Source: an uncultured Dialister sp. (lineage in GTDB: Bacteria > Bacillota > Negativicutes > Veillonellales > Dialisteraceae). Taken from it: DNA of 18,571 nucleotides. The DNA lies in contig UQRR01000041.1 in NCBI GenBank assembly GCA_900543455.1, forward strand, positions 1 through 18,571. The letters run 5' to 3'. The notes beneath the pieces are model-generated. The model made no database searches and was not told where the DNA came from. It saw only the letters and a program-made list of their open reading frames with translations. The position numbers and the translations under genes are program-made. This document shows, piece by piece, positions 5,714 to 13,789 of the stretch (position 1 is the first letter of the stretch; each line of letters begins with the position of its first letter).

Positions 5714-8182
5714 ATGACAGACATGATGAGAATCGTGACGATCGGCGCGCTCCTGCACGATATAGGCAAGGCCATCATCAGGGCCGGCGGAGAGAGGAAG
5801 ACCCACTCTCAGCTTGGCGCTGATTTTTTGCGCCCTTTTTGTGACATATCGGAGGCAGGAGAAGCGGTGGTGCGCTGCGTGCGCTATCACCATGGGAGGG
5901 ATCTTAGCGGGGCGCATCTATCCCCGGATGATCTCGCCTATATCGTCTACGAAGCGGATAATCTCGCCGCAGGCATCGACCGGCGGGATAGGGATGACGG
6001 GACGGCGGCTTTCGGATTCGACCCAGAGCTGACGCTGGAGAATGTATTCAATGTCTTCGACGGGGTGAAGAGAAAGTCCTATTTCCCTTTGCAGTCTCTG
6101 AATGCAGTGCTTTCGATGAATATGCCGGTCGCTGACAGGCCGCTTGCCAGTCGCGGGAAATATGCAGGGATCGTGGAGACGCTCTCGGCGAATTTCAAAG
6201 AGATACCGCCGCAGGAGATGAAGGGAAATGAGCTGCTCCGCATTCTGGAGGATACGCTCTCCTATGTGCCTTCAAGTACGGCGAAGGGGGAAGTCTGTGA
6301 CATTTCTCTTTTCGACCATGTGAAGATCACCGCCGCGGTTGCGTCCTCTCTTCTTCGATATATGCAGCAGCACGGGATCGCAGATTATAAAAATTTCTGC
6401 TACACGCGTGGTCTGGAAAACCGCAAGAAGGATACGCTGCTTTTCATTTCTGCTGACTTCTCCGGCATCCAGAAATTCATCTACCGCGTGCAGACGAAGG
6501 GCGCGATGCGCATGCTGCGCGGGCGCTCCTTCTATCTGGCGATGGTGATGGAGCACATCATCGATGAAATCCTGGAAAAGCTCTCGCTGTCCCGGGCGAA
6601 TCTCATTTACTCCGGCGGCGGGCATTTCTACATGATGGCGGACAACTCGGAGGAGACGAAGAAGATACTGGAAGAAGCCTTCCGCTCTGTGAATGACCGG
6701 CTGCTTCATGACTACGGCACGTCGCTCTATGTGGCGGCAGGCTGGGTGCCTTTCTCGGCAGAAGAGTTGCTCCCCGGGAGGGAGAAGAAGGACAATATTT
6801 TCCGCCGTGTGAACCGCGTCATTGCGGAGAAGAAGCAGAGCCGCTACAGCGCCAGTGCGATTGCGGACATGATCGACGAAGACAGCGCACTGAATACGAT
6901 CGAGCCCGGCATGCGAGAGTGTGCGCTCTGCCACCGATCGCTGGATGCTTCGAAGCTCGAGGACTATGCTGTCCCCGGGAAAGAGGATGAAAAAATACAG
7001 GTCTGCCCGACGTGTAATGGCATGTACCTTCTAGGGAAGGACATCATCGATGACAAGCCTGTCTTTGCGATCTTGCATGCACCCATCGAAGGGGCGCTGC
7101 CCCTGCCATCTCCCTTTGGAGCGAAGTACCTGAAAGCAGTCACGCCGGAAGAGGAGTGGAAGCTCGAGAAGAAGGGGCTGCTCTACCGCGTGTATGCCCG
7201 CAATGCATCGGCCACGTCGTCTCTGATCGGGACGCGCCTGTGGGTGGGGGACTACGCGGCAAAAGAAGACGGCAGCACGCTGGACTTTGGCGACCTCGCC
7301 AAGCGGTCTGGCGGGAAAGAGGAAGATACCGGGATCAATCGCTTGGGCGTGCTCCGTGCGGACGTGGACTGGCTGGGGGCCGTCTTTGCGGCAGGCCTTC
7401 CCACGCAGTATGCGACATTCTCTCGCTACGCCGCGCTGTCAAGAAGCCTCTCCATGTTCTTCACGAAGGGGATCGTAGATATTTGCGAGAAGAAACTCCC
7501 CGCGGGCGAGAAACCCTTCTACCTCTTCGGCGAGAAAGGAGGAAATCGACTGGTCCACGTCGTCTATTCCGGCGGCGACGATCTTTTCCTCGTCGGTGCG
7601 TGGGATGACCTCTTAGAGCTTTCCGTCGATCTTCGGAAAGCCTTTGCTGCCTATACGAATGGCATGCTCTCCTTCTCCGCCGGCCTTGGCCTCTTTTCTC
7701 CCACCTATCCCGTGATCCGGATGGCGGAGGACAGCGGGGCGCTGGAGGATAGGGCGAAGAAAGAGCCGGGGAAAGACAGCGTAGCTCTCTTTGGAGAGAG
7801 CGAGGCCGCTGTACCGGTCTTTTCATGGGAAGAATTAGAAAAGGAAGTGGCAGGAGAAAAATTGCATTTCCTCCTGCAGCATATGATCCTCACCGGGATC
7901 AACGACAGCGAAGCGCCGCAAGGACGATGCCCGGCAGGGAAATCTCTCCTTTACCGGCTTCTGGAGCTGCTGGTGAAGCGGCCCTTCAACCTGGCGCGAT
8001 TTGCCTATACCCTCGCCCGGCTGGAGCCGACAGGAAAGACCATCACGGCAGAAGAAAAAGCCAATTACGAAGACATACGGAAGAATCTGTTCCAGTGGGG
8101 GCGCTCCTCGGGCAAAGAAAGACTCGAAGTGGAAACGGCTCTTCGGCTGGTCATTTATCGCATGAGAGAGAAAGAAAAATAA
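5714..8182 (+). CDS. csm1: Cas10/Csm1, large subunit of the type III-A effector
   Basis: Cas10 of the Csm complex: on target-RNA binding it makes cyclic oligoadenylates with its palm domain and cuts single-stranded DNA with its HD domain. The 822-residue protein shows an N-terminal HD motif (LLHDIGK, His15-Asp16), HH in YHHGRD, a first palm-like region with DFSGIQKFIY (about 248-257), a zinc ribbon with CxxC pairs at about 403/406 and 431/434, and an intact GGDD in VYSGGDDLFLVG (about 620-623). Both enzymatic sites therefore look functional. I chose ATG 5714 because the AAGGGAG site ends 8 bases upstream; ATG 5708 in the same frame is only 2 bases from it. It heads the operon and is followed 10 bases later by csm2. 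Length is normal for the family. The cyclic oligoadenylate receptor would be the split Csm6 at 13025. Confidence 0.97.
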   Translation: MTDMMRIVTIGALLHDIGKAIIRAGGERKTHSQLGADFLRPFCDISEAGEAVVRCVRYHHGRDLSGAHLSPDDLAYIVYEADNLAAGIDRRDRDDGTAAFGFDPELTLENVFNVFDGVKRKSYFPLQSLNAVLSMNMPVADRPLASRGKYAGIVETLSANFKEIPPQEMKGNELLRILEDTLSYVPSSTAKGEVCDISLFDHVKITAAVASSLLRYMQQHGIADYKNFCYTRGLENRKKDTLLFISADFSGIQKFIYRVQTKGAMRMLRGRSFYLAMVMEHIIDEILEKLSLSRANLIYSGGGHFYMMADNSEETKKILEEAFRSVNDRLLHDYGTSLYVAAGWVPFSAEELLPGREKKDNIFRRVNRVIAEKKQSRYSASAIADMIDEDSALNTIEPGMRECALCHRSLDASKLEDYAVPGKEDEKIQVCPTCNGMYLLGKDIIDDKPVFAILHAPIEGALPLPSPFGAKYLKAVTPEEEWKLEKKGLLYRVYARNASATSSLIGTRLWVGDYAAKEDGSTLDFGDLAKRSGGKEEDTGINRLGVLRADVDWLGAVFAAGLPTQYATFSRYAALSRSLSMFFTKGIVDICEKKLPAGEKPFYLFGEKGGNRLVHVVYSGGDDLFLVGAWDDLLELSVDLRKAFAAYTNGMLSFSAGLGLFSPTYPVIRMAEDSGALEDRAKKEPGKDSVALFGESEAAVPVFSWEELEKEVAGEKLHFLLQHMILTGINDSEAPQGRCPAGKSLLYRLLELLVKRPFNLARFAYTLARLEPTGKTITAEEKANYEDIRKNLFQWGRSSGKERLEVETALRLVIYRMREKEK

Positions 8183-8192
8183 GGAGGCAGCT

Positions 8193-8579
8193 ATGGAAGA
8201 CTATGTGAATCAAGCGCAGCAGGTGATGAGCCGGATCGCGAAGGATGGGCTCACCACCTCGCAGCTCCGTTTATTTCTATCGGCAGTGAATGCCGTCAAC
8301 GGAAAAGTAGAGCAGTACAAGAACCGCACGGAGGGGGCTGCTCCGACGAAGCTTTCCCCAGAGCTTGCCATGCAGGTGAAGTTCCTGAAAGTGAAGCTGG
8401 CCTACCAGATCGGACGCGCTGAAAGCAAGAGAGGAAATCCGATCAAAGACTTTGAGAGGGAAGCGCAGCTGATGAGACGCATCGATGCCATCGGGGATGA
8501 CATCCGGAAGTATGAAGATTTCGCATTGTACATGGAAGCACTCGTGGCATTCCACAAATTCTATGGAGGCAAGGACTAG
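8193..8579 (+). CDS. csm2: Csm2, small subunit of the type III-A effector
   Basis: A 128-residue, mostly helical protein with the Csm2 pattern: TTSQLRLFLSAVN near the N-terminus and MQVKFLKVKLAYQIGR in the middle, ending FALYMEALVAFHKFYGGKD. Csm2 subunits line the inner groove of the complex next to the crRNA-target duplex and have no catalytic residues. Perfect AAGGAGG (8181-8187) overlaps the csm1 stop codon and lies 5 bases before the ATG. It stops with TAG one base before the csm3 start, indicating translational coupling. Confidence 0.95.
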   Translation: MEDYVNQAQQVMSRIAKDGLTTSQLRLFLSAVNAVNGKVEQYKNRTEGAAPTKLSPELAMQVKFLKVKLAYQIGRAESKRGNPIKDFEREAQLMRRIDAIGDDIRKYEDFALYMEALVAFHKFYGGKD

Positions 8580-8580
8580 T

Positions 8581-9276
8581 ATGGGACAGGTACAACTCTT
8601 AGGGAAACTCATCATCAAAGCCACGCTCACGGTCGAGACGGGGCTTCACATCGGCGGATCGAATGACTACGCCCCCATCGGTGCGGTGGATAGTGTCTTC
8701 GTGAGAGATACGATGACGCACCAGCCTATCATTCCCGGAAGCTCGGTGAAGGGAAAGATGCGTACCCTGCTCGCGAAAGCAAGGAATGGACAGCGGCTGC
8801 TGGAAGCACCGGATAAAGATGAAGAAGTCGTGCTGCGTCTTTTCGGCTCGGCAGAGAAGAGCCACATCCTTCTCTCCCGCCTGCAGTTCGCGGACTCCTT
8901 CGTCAGTCAGAAAGCGCTCTCGCGCTTTTCCGCGTTGGATACTGATACCTATCTGGGCGAAGTGAAGTTTGAAAATACCATCAACCGCGGGACGGGCGTG
9001 GCGAACCCGCGCCAGATCGAGCGCGTGCCGCGAGGGATGAGCTTCGATTTCCAGCTGGTGTACAACATCGAGGACGAAGCGGAAATGGAAGAAGATCTCA
9101 CCGTCCTCGCTGACGGTTTCCGCCTGCTGCAGCTCGACTATCTGGGCGGGCATGGCTCCCGCGGCTATGGCCGTGTGTCTTTCTCAGGATTCACCACCTT
9201 GAAGATCGATGCGAGGACAGGAGAGAAGACAGATTGCCAGGAACTTACCCGTATATTCGAGGGGACAAAGCTATGA
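8581..9276 (+). CDS. csm3: Csm3, backbone RAMP and target-RNA nuclease
   Basis: A 231-residue Cas7-group RAMP protein that forms the helical backbone and cleaves target RNA at 6-base intervals. Visible are TGLHIGGSNDYAPIGAVDS with the likely catalytic Asp37, the PGSSVKGKMR segment typical of Csm3, and the glycine-rich GGHGSRGYGRV near the C-terminus. The catalytic Asp is present, so RNA slicing is expected. The start at 8581 follows AAGGA (8571-8575); the open frame extends upstream to 8485, but that part lies inside csm2 and does not resemble the family. It overlaps csm4 by ATGA. Confidence 0.97.
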   Translation: MGQVQLLGKLIIKATLTVETGLHIGGSNDYAPIGAVDSVFVRDTMTHQPIIPGSSVKGKMRTLLAKARNGQRLLEAPDKDEEVVLRLFGSAEKSHILLSRLQFADSFVSQKALSRFSALDTDTYLGEVKFENTINRGTGVANPRQIERVPRGMSFDFQLVYNIEDEAEMEEDLTVLADGFRLLQLDYLGGHGSRGYGRVSFSGFTTLKIDARTGEKTDCQELTRIFEGTKL

Positions 9277-10274
9277 GGAGCTTCTACATCTTGCCGCTCC
9301 ATTTCACGACGCCGGTCCACTTCGGCAGTGCGGGATATGGGGGCGGCCTTGAAATGGCAGGCATGACCTGCCTGGCGGACACGCTTTTCAGTGCGCTTTG
9401 CGTCGAGGCAGTCCGGCTCGGCGGGGATGCGCTGGCTGCGCTCATAGCCAAAGCAGAGAGAGGAGACATCGCATTCTCCGACCTGCTTCCCTGCCGGTGG
9501 GAAGCGGGAGAGTGGCAGTGGTACTTGCCAAAGCCCGTACTTTCCATGCCAGTGAAAGCAGAAAGAGGGCAGACGCTCGGAGAGGCGAGGGCGGCTTCCT
9601 CTTTCCGCAAGAAAAGCAAGAAACGCGCTTTTCTGCGTGCATCAGAGCTTTCCCTTTATATCGATGATCTGCGCTTTGGTGAAAATTCGCTGGAAGAGGA
9701 GCCGGCCTTTGCTTCGCTTTCTGTGGATACCCATTACAATGGAAGGCTCGCTCGTCCCTATGCGGCGGGGAGTTTCTCCTTTGCAGAAAATGCGGGGCTC
9801 TACGTCCTCGTGCGGCTTGCGGATGAGAAAGACCTTCCATCCGTGCTTGCCCTTTTCCGCCTGCTCGGGCTTTCCGGCATCGGTGGACGCCGCTCGAGCG
9901 GGATGGGAAAATTCGAACTCGGCGCAGATCCCATCCTGGTCTCCAAGAGCGCCGAGGAAGAGGATACCGGCGCCCTCTATGAGCTTTTGATGGATACGCA
10001 GGCGGCCACGCAGATGACGATTTCCTGTCTCCTGCCGAAGAAAGAGGAGATCGAAGCAGGCATTGAGGTAAAGGGGCTCTGGATGAAGCGGAGCGGGCTC
10101 ACCTGGACACCCGGGATGGAGAGCGCAGTGAAAGAGAAGAGCATCTACATGCTTCCGGCGGGGAGTACGCTCTCTTGCCGTCTTGCCGGCCGCATCGCGG
10201 ATGTGGCGACGCCAGCCGTGGGACATCCGGTTTACCGCTATGGGAAAGGATTCTTTCTGGGGGTGCCGACATGA
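9273..10274 (+). CDS. csm4: Csm4, Cas5-group RAMP at the crRNA 5' handle
   Basis: A 333-residue RAMP protein that caps the complex with Cas10 and holds the crRNA 5' handle. The N-terminus (MRSFYILPLHFTTPVHFG) and CLADTLFSALCVEAV match Csm4, and the glycine-rich loop GLSGIGGRRSSGMGKFEL lies at about residues 200-217. GAGGGG (9259-9264) precedes the ATG by 8 bases. The start overlaps the csm3 stop in ATGA, and its own stop overlaps the csm5 start in the same way, so the three are translationally coupled. No active site is expected. Confidence 0.95.
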   Translation: MRSFYILPLHFTTPVHFGSAGYGGGLEMAGMTCLADTLFSALCVEAVRLGGDALAALIAKAERGDIAFSDLLPCRWEAGEWQWYLPKPVLSMPVKAERGQTLGEARAASSFRKKSKKRAFLRASELSLYIDDLRFGENSLEEEPAFASLSVDTHYNGRLARPYAAGSFSFAENAGLYVLVRLADEKDLPSVLALFRLLGLSGIGGRRSSGMGKFELGADPILVSKSAEEEDTGALYELLMDTQAATQMTISCLLPKKEEIEAGIEVKGLWMKRSGLTWTPGMESAVKEKSIYMLPAGSTLSCRLAGRIADVATPAVGHPVYRYGKGFFLGVPT

Positions 10275-11428
10275 GTATGCGTTATTGGAAAGTCACACTG
10301 GGCGTTTACTCGCCCACCTTCATCGGCAGCGGGACGACATATAAGAAGGACAGCTATATCTATGACCGAGAGCATAATCAAGTGTACTTTCTGGATGAAG
10401 GAAAGTGGGCTGTATTTCTCGGGCAGCATGGCCTCATCGATGACTTCGCACAGGCGCTCACCCGTGAACTTGCGCGCTTCGACCTGTTCTTCTATCTGAG
10501 AAATCAGCCCCAGCTGCGGCGGACGTATGGCAGCGTCTGGAATGTGATCCATGCCATGCAGGAGGACGGCGTCATCCGCGCGGAAGAGGAGTACTACGCC
10601 GCCGATCGAAATGGCAGGCTGAATGACGTCGCAGGATTCATCCGTGATGCAGAAGGAAATCCCTACGTCCCGGGCTCTTCGCTGAAAGGAGCTTTTCGCA
10701 CGGCGATCCTGACGAGCGAGATCCGTAAGAACCAGCGCCTGTATCAGAGTGACTGGATGAATCTCAGACAGGCAGCGGGGAAAAAGGGCGAGATGGGACG
10801 TGCCATGGACGCTCTTGAGAAGAAGCTCGCCATCCCGCTGAATCAGGAAGGAAAGCGCGACATGGTGGACAGCTATTTCCGTGGGCTGACCGTCAGTGAT
10901 GCGATATGGGAAGAAGGAAATCTTTGCGTTGCCGCCAAGTGCGACCTCAGCGTCGATGCCGATGATACGCATCAGGTGGCACTCTTCCGTGAATGCCTCG
11001 ACTACGGCACGAAGCTTACCTTCACGCTGGGGATCGATGACGACCCGCGCGCGATGGGCCATTTCGGAATACGGGACTTCCAGAGCCTGCTTTGCGTGCT
11101 CAGGGACTTTGTTGATTTCCAGTATGAGATCCTCACCCATCCCTTTTCGCAGAATGCAGTAGACGAACTCTGTGACATCAAGAAGCACCAGAAAGCCGAC
11201 CTGCTCTTAGGCGGAGGGACGGGCTTTCTTTCCAAGACGCTCGTCTATGCACTGGCACCCCGCCGGGAGGATGCCGTCTACGTGACGCGAAAACTGATGG
11301 AAGCCTCTTTCCGGAATGGCAAGCACTTCCGTGATAAAGTCATTTCGCCGCACACACTGAAACTTGTGTGTGCAGATGGTAATTGCTACCTCATGGGGCT
11401 TTGCTATCTGGAAGGAGAGGAAATCTGA
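10271..11428 (+). CDS. csm5: Csm5, 3'-end RAMP subunit
   Basis: A 385-residue RAMP protein that caps the 3' end of the crRNA and takes part in crRNA maturation. Visible are YSPTFIGSGTTYKKDSYIYD at the N-terminus, PYVPGSSLKGAFRTAILTSE (about residues 131-150) and LLLGGGTGFLSKTLVYALA near residue 320, all typical of Csm5. The ATG overlaps the csm4 stop (ATGA); a GGGGG run 7 bases upstream is the only ribosome site, so coupling probably drives its translation. The longer open frame from 10175 lies inside csm4 and is not used. Confidence 0.95.
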   Translation: MSMRYWKVTLGVYSPTFIGSGTTYKKDSYIYDREHNQVYFLDEGKWAVFLGQHGLIDDFAQALTRELARFDLFFYLRNQPQLRRTYGSVWNVIHAMQEDGVIRAEEEYYAADRNGRLNDVAGFIRDAEGNPYVPGSSLKGAFRTAILTSEIRKNQRLYQSDWMNLRQAAGKKGEMGRAMDALEKKLAIPLNQEGKRDMVDSYFRGLTVSDAIWEEGNLCVAAKCDLSVDADDTHQVALFRECLDYGTKLTFTLGIDDDPRAMGHFGIRDFQSLLCVLRDFVDFQYEILTHPFSQNAVDELCDIKKHQKADLLLGGGTGFLSKTLVYALAPRREDAVYVTRKLMEASFRNGKHFRDKVISPHTLKLVCADGNCYLMGLCYLEGEEI

Positions 11429-12183
11429 TGCTGAGACAGGCAGAAATCGAACTCACCCTTCCCGAAGGGGAAAAGCTGAACCAGTCCATGGGATCCATCC
11501 TCCATGGCGCGCTCATGGGCGTCATCTCCCCCGAGTGGGCGGCGGCCATGCACGAAGAGAAGGTGCGCCCCTACAGCCAGTACGTCACTTTGAAAGAAGG
11601 GAAGCTCTACTGGCGCATTCAGACCCTCACCGAAGAAGCCTTCGACGAGATCCTCGTGCCGCTCATGAAAGAGAGCCAGCTCACCCTGAAGCAGCGCGGC
11701 TATCCGGTGGGGCTCTCTCACTTCCGTATCGCAAGACAGGAAACCTTCGCAGACATCGAAGAGCGCTGCTGGAGCGGGCGGCGCATCCACCATATCGATA
11801 TGGATTTCCTGACATCGACCTCTTTCAAGACGAATGGTACCTATGCCATCTTCCCCGATCCCCGCCTCCTCTTCGTGAGCCTCGTCCGGAAATGGAATGC
11901 CTTCAGCGATGCTTCCATCATCGATGAGCCGGACCTTATAGCCCACCTTGCGAGCCAGCTGGACATCTCCGACTACCACCTTCACATGCATCCCTTCTCC
12001 GTCGAAGGTCGCCGCATCCGCGCCTTCCGCGGAAATGTGACCTACGGCTTCTTCAAAAATGACATGGCCGCCAGCCTCGCTGCCACCCTCGCCTCTTTTG
12101 CCATGTATACCGGCATCGGCATCAAGACCGCCCTCGGCATGGGCGCGGTCGAGACAGAGGTCGCGTATTGGGAGAAGAAATAG
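11428..12183 (+). CDS. cas6: Cas6, CRISPR-repeat endoribonuclease
   Basis: A 251-residue RAMP-fold endoribonuclease that cuts the array transcript within each repeat. The C-terminal glycine-rich loop GIGIKTALGMG (about residues 229-239) is clear, as is TSTSFKTNGTYAIFPDPRLL in the middle. His26 and His42 (MHEEKVRPYSQY) are the N-terminal histidines in the area where Cas6 active-site His is usually found; which is catalytic cannot be told. The start shares one base with the csm5 stop (TGATG) and follows AAGGAG and AGG sites. It is the last gene of the operon. Cutting 8 bases before each spacer would give the ACGAAAAC handle. Confidence 0.93.
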   Translation: MLRQAEIELTLPEGEKLNQSMGSILHGALMGVISPEWAAAMHEEKVRPYSQYVTLKEGKLYWRIQTLTEEAFDEILVPLMKESQLTLKQRGYPVGLSHFRIARQETFADIEERCWSGRRIHHIDMDFLTSTSFKTNGTYAIFPDPRLLFVSLVRKWNAFSDASIIDEPDLIAHLASQLDISDYHLHMHPFSVEGRRIRAFRGNVTYGFFKNDMAASLAATLASFAMYTGIGIKTALGMGAVETEVAYWEKK

Positions 12184-12236
12184 AAGGCAATGAAACAGAG
12201 GGACAGCCGCCCGTACCACAAGCCTTCCCCCTTATT

Positions 12237-12427
12237 GTCATTTCGAGCGAAGTCGAGAAATCTTCCTTGTACACCGGTCAAACAAAAGATGTGAGGAGAG
12301 CGGGAAACACCGTACTCCATACGACGAAGAATGACGGACTTCCTCATATGTATCGTTTTCCTGACTGCAAGAAAGATCCCTCGGCTGCGCTCGGGATGAC
12401 GAAACGAGGGACGGGCTATCTCACATT
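12237..12427. mobile_element. GTCATTTCGAGC palindromic element, copy 1
   Basis: It begins GTCATTTCGAGCGAAGTCGA followed by GAAATCTTCC, and carries near its end AAAGATCCCTCGGCTGCGCT followed by CGGGATGAC, which is an imperfect inverse of the beginning. The element is followed by GAAACGAGGGACGGGCTATC. Copy 2 at 12680 shares both ends but differs inside. A non-coding, MITE- or REP-like element is the natural reading. Confidence 0.65.
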
Positions 12428-12456
12428 ACATCTCATCCCGCTGCGAGAGCTAACCT

Positions 12457-12609
12457 CCGCCCCTTCGGGGCACCTCCTTCCAGAGAAAGGAGGGAGAAGT
12501 CCAAGATCCTTCCCGCCATGGAGAAGGCGGCGAAACGAGAATACCGCTGCCTCACACCCAAAGCCTTCCCCTCGAGGGGAAGGTGCCCCGAAGGGGCGGA
12601 TAGGGCACT
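12457..12609. repeat. 19-bp perfect inverted repeat pair
   Basis: CCGCCCCTTCGGGGCACCT (12457-12475) and its exact inverse AGGTGCCCCGAAGGGGCGG (12591-12609) face each other 115 bases apart. The same 19-mer occurs a third time at 14572-14590, and a decayed form near 18400. Each copy holds its own small palindrome CCCCTTCGGGG and is joined to a CTTCCCC/GGGGAAG stem. It is a dispersed palindromic repeat family. Confidence 0.75.
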
Positions 12610-12679
12610 GGCGGTATGAAAGCGAGAGGGAAAAGCGTTTCAAGTAGGCGGAAAATGAGAGCACCGCCTTTCCAGTATC

Positions 12680-12852
12680 GTCATTTCGAGCAAAGCGAGA
12701 AATCTTCCTTGCACACCGGTGAAACAGAGAGTGTGAGATGAGCGCCCGAGCGATTTTCTGAGCAGCCGCATGCATGTCGTACACCGCTGCGACAAGAAAG
12801 ATCCCTCGGCTACGCTCGGGATGACGAAACGAGAGGACGGGCTATCTCACAT
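12680..12852. mobile_element. GTCATTTCGAGC palindromic element, copy 2
   Basis: It begins GTCATTTCGAGCAAAGCGAG followed by AAATCTTCCTTGCACACCGG, nearly identical to the start of copy 1. It ends AAGATCCCTCGGCTACGCTC plus GGGATGAC and GACGGGCTATCTCACATT, as in copy 1. The central part differs. Two insertions of one family, or a tandem duplication with later divergence, are both possible. Confidence 0.65.
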
Positions 12853-13024
12853 TCGTTTTCAACTGAGCACGTAGAAGGCTGCCCCTGCGGGGCACTCTAT
12901 CCTGCGCCTTCGGCGCGCCTCTTCTTCAAGGGCTACTCAACGGTCATGCAAAAACGTAATGCCCGAAGGCGCCATTTTAGTCCCCAGTCCCTAGTCTCCA
13001 GTCACTCAATGAAAGGAGCTGCAT

Positions 13025-13786
13025 ATGCGTATTTTATTCACACCCGCTGGCGATACGGATCCCGTCCGTGGTTTCCATGACGGTGCGATCCTGCACATCC
13101 TTCGTCATTATCCGGCAGACAAAGTCATCCTCTTTCTCACGAAAGACATGGAAGAGAAGGAAGACGAGATGGGCTGCTACACGAGAGGTATCGCGAGCGT
13201 CGCACCCGATGTCACGGTCAAGATCCTCCGAAGCGGCATCACCGAGCCGCAGAAGTATGAGAAGCTGACCGCCATACAGGACGCCTTTGCCAGCGCGTAT
13301 GATGCCCATCCGGAAGCGGAGTGGCTTCTGAATGTCAGCTCCGGCACGCCGCAGATCAAGACCGTCATGGCACTCCTCGCGCTCGACTACCCGCGGACGA
13401 AAGCCATTCAGGTGCCAAGCCCGGAAAGAAAATCGAATCGCGGAAATCATCCATGCCGGACGGCTGATGAGCTCGTCGAAATGCTCGACTGCAATGAAGA
13501 CGCCGAGCCCGGCGCGGTCAACCGCTGCGAAGAGCCGCCGCTCCTTCTCCTGAAGCGCCACGGCCTTCTTCGTCAGGTGACATCGCTCGTCAGGAACTAC
13601 GAGTACGCCGGTGCGCTTCAGATCGTCAGGCAGAATAAGAACTGCTTCTCGCCTATTTCCGAAAAACTCCTTCAGCACGCCGCCTTGCGGCGCGACCTCA
13701 TGTGGAAGGAAGCGAATAAAGTCATCGCCCAGTATGAGGGAAAACCACTCATCGAAGGGGCGGGAGACTTCTCCGAGTATTTCTAG
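13025..13786 (+). CDS. csm6: Csm6 N-terminal part: CARF domain, ends at an in-frame TAG
   Basis: Csm6 is the accessory RNase of type III-A systems: a CARF domain binds cyclic oligoadenylate made by Cas10 and switches on a HEPN RNase. This 253-residue part holds the whole CARF domain: MRILFTPAGDTDP (compare the PxGNTDP start of Csm6), HDGAILHILRHY, and the ligand-loop signature LLNVSSGTPQIKT (about residues 101-113). A helical linker starts near residue 170. AAAGGAG lies 7 bases before the ATG. The frame ends at TAG (13784-13786), but the next frame (13790) is in phase and continues the family alignment. Joined, the two give about 443 residues with the TAG at codon 254, close to the usual 420-430 residues of Csm6. 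A single nonsense change is the simplest reading; a deliberate stop-restart is possible. Confidence 0.88.
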   Translation: MRILFTPAGDTDPVRGFHDGAILHILRHYPADKVILFLTKDMEEKEDEMGCYTRGIASVAPDVTVKILRSGITEPQKYEKLTAIQDAFASAYDAHPEAEWLLNVSSGTPQIKTVMALLALDYPRTKAIQVPSPERKSNRGNHPCRTADELVEMLDCNEDAEPGAVNRCEEPPLLLLKRHGLLRQVTSLVRNYEYAGALQIVRQNKNCFSPISEKLLQHAALRRDLMWKEANKVIAQYEGKPLIEGAGDFSEYF

Positions 13787-13789
13787 GTC

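Larger units (their letters stand above)
12184..13024. repeat. Repeat cluster between cas6 and csm6
   Basis: No gene is supported in these 841 bases; the open frames here are made of repeats. Two long GTCATTTCGAGC elements in the same orientation (12237-12427 and 12680-12852) flank a 19-bp perfect inverted pair (12457-12475 and 12591-12609). After 12853 come GGCACTCTATCCTGCGCC-type sequence (about 12895-12935), whose inverse recurs near 18510-18550, and an AGTCCCCAGTCCCTAGTCTC tract (about 12979-13011). This separates csm6 from the effector operon, so csm6 probably needs its own promoter, which I cannot locate. Confidence 0.7.

Noticed and set aside
8485..8580. Longer N-terminus for csm3
   Set aside because: It lies inside csm2 in another frame; family similarity begins at 8581, where a ribosome site is present. 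The long forms of csm4 (9234), csm5 (10175) and cas6 (11383) fail for the same reason.
10238..11188. 316-codon minus-strand frame opposite csm5
   Set aside because: Shadow of a clearly recognised gene; its product has no recognisable pattern. The same applies to 6272-6934 opposite csm1 and 11404-12219 opposite cas6.
12168..12647. 159-codon frame downstream of cas6
   Set aside because: It is made of the dispersed palindromic repeats and has no ribosome site.
13034..13678. Long minus-strand open frame opposite csm6
   Set aside because: It is the mirror of the CARF coding region, with no family resemblance and no ribosome site; GC-rich codons on the + strand leave the opposite strand open.
8577..13786. 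General recoding of TAG as a sense codon
   Set aside because: csm2 and cas6 end in TAG exactly where the family ends, and reading past them gives no sensible protein.
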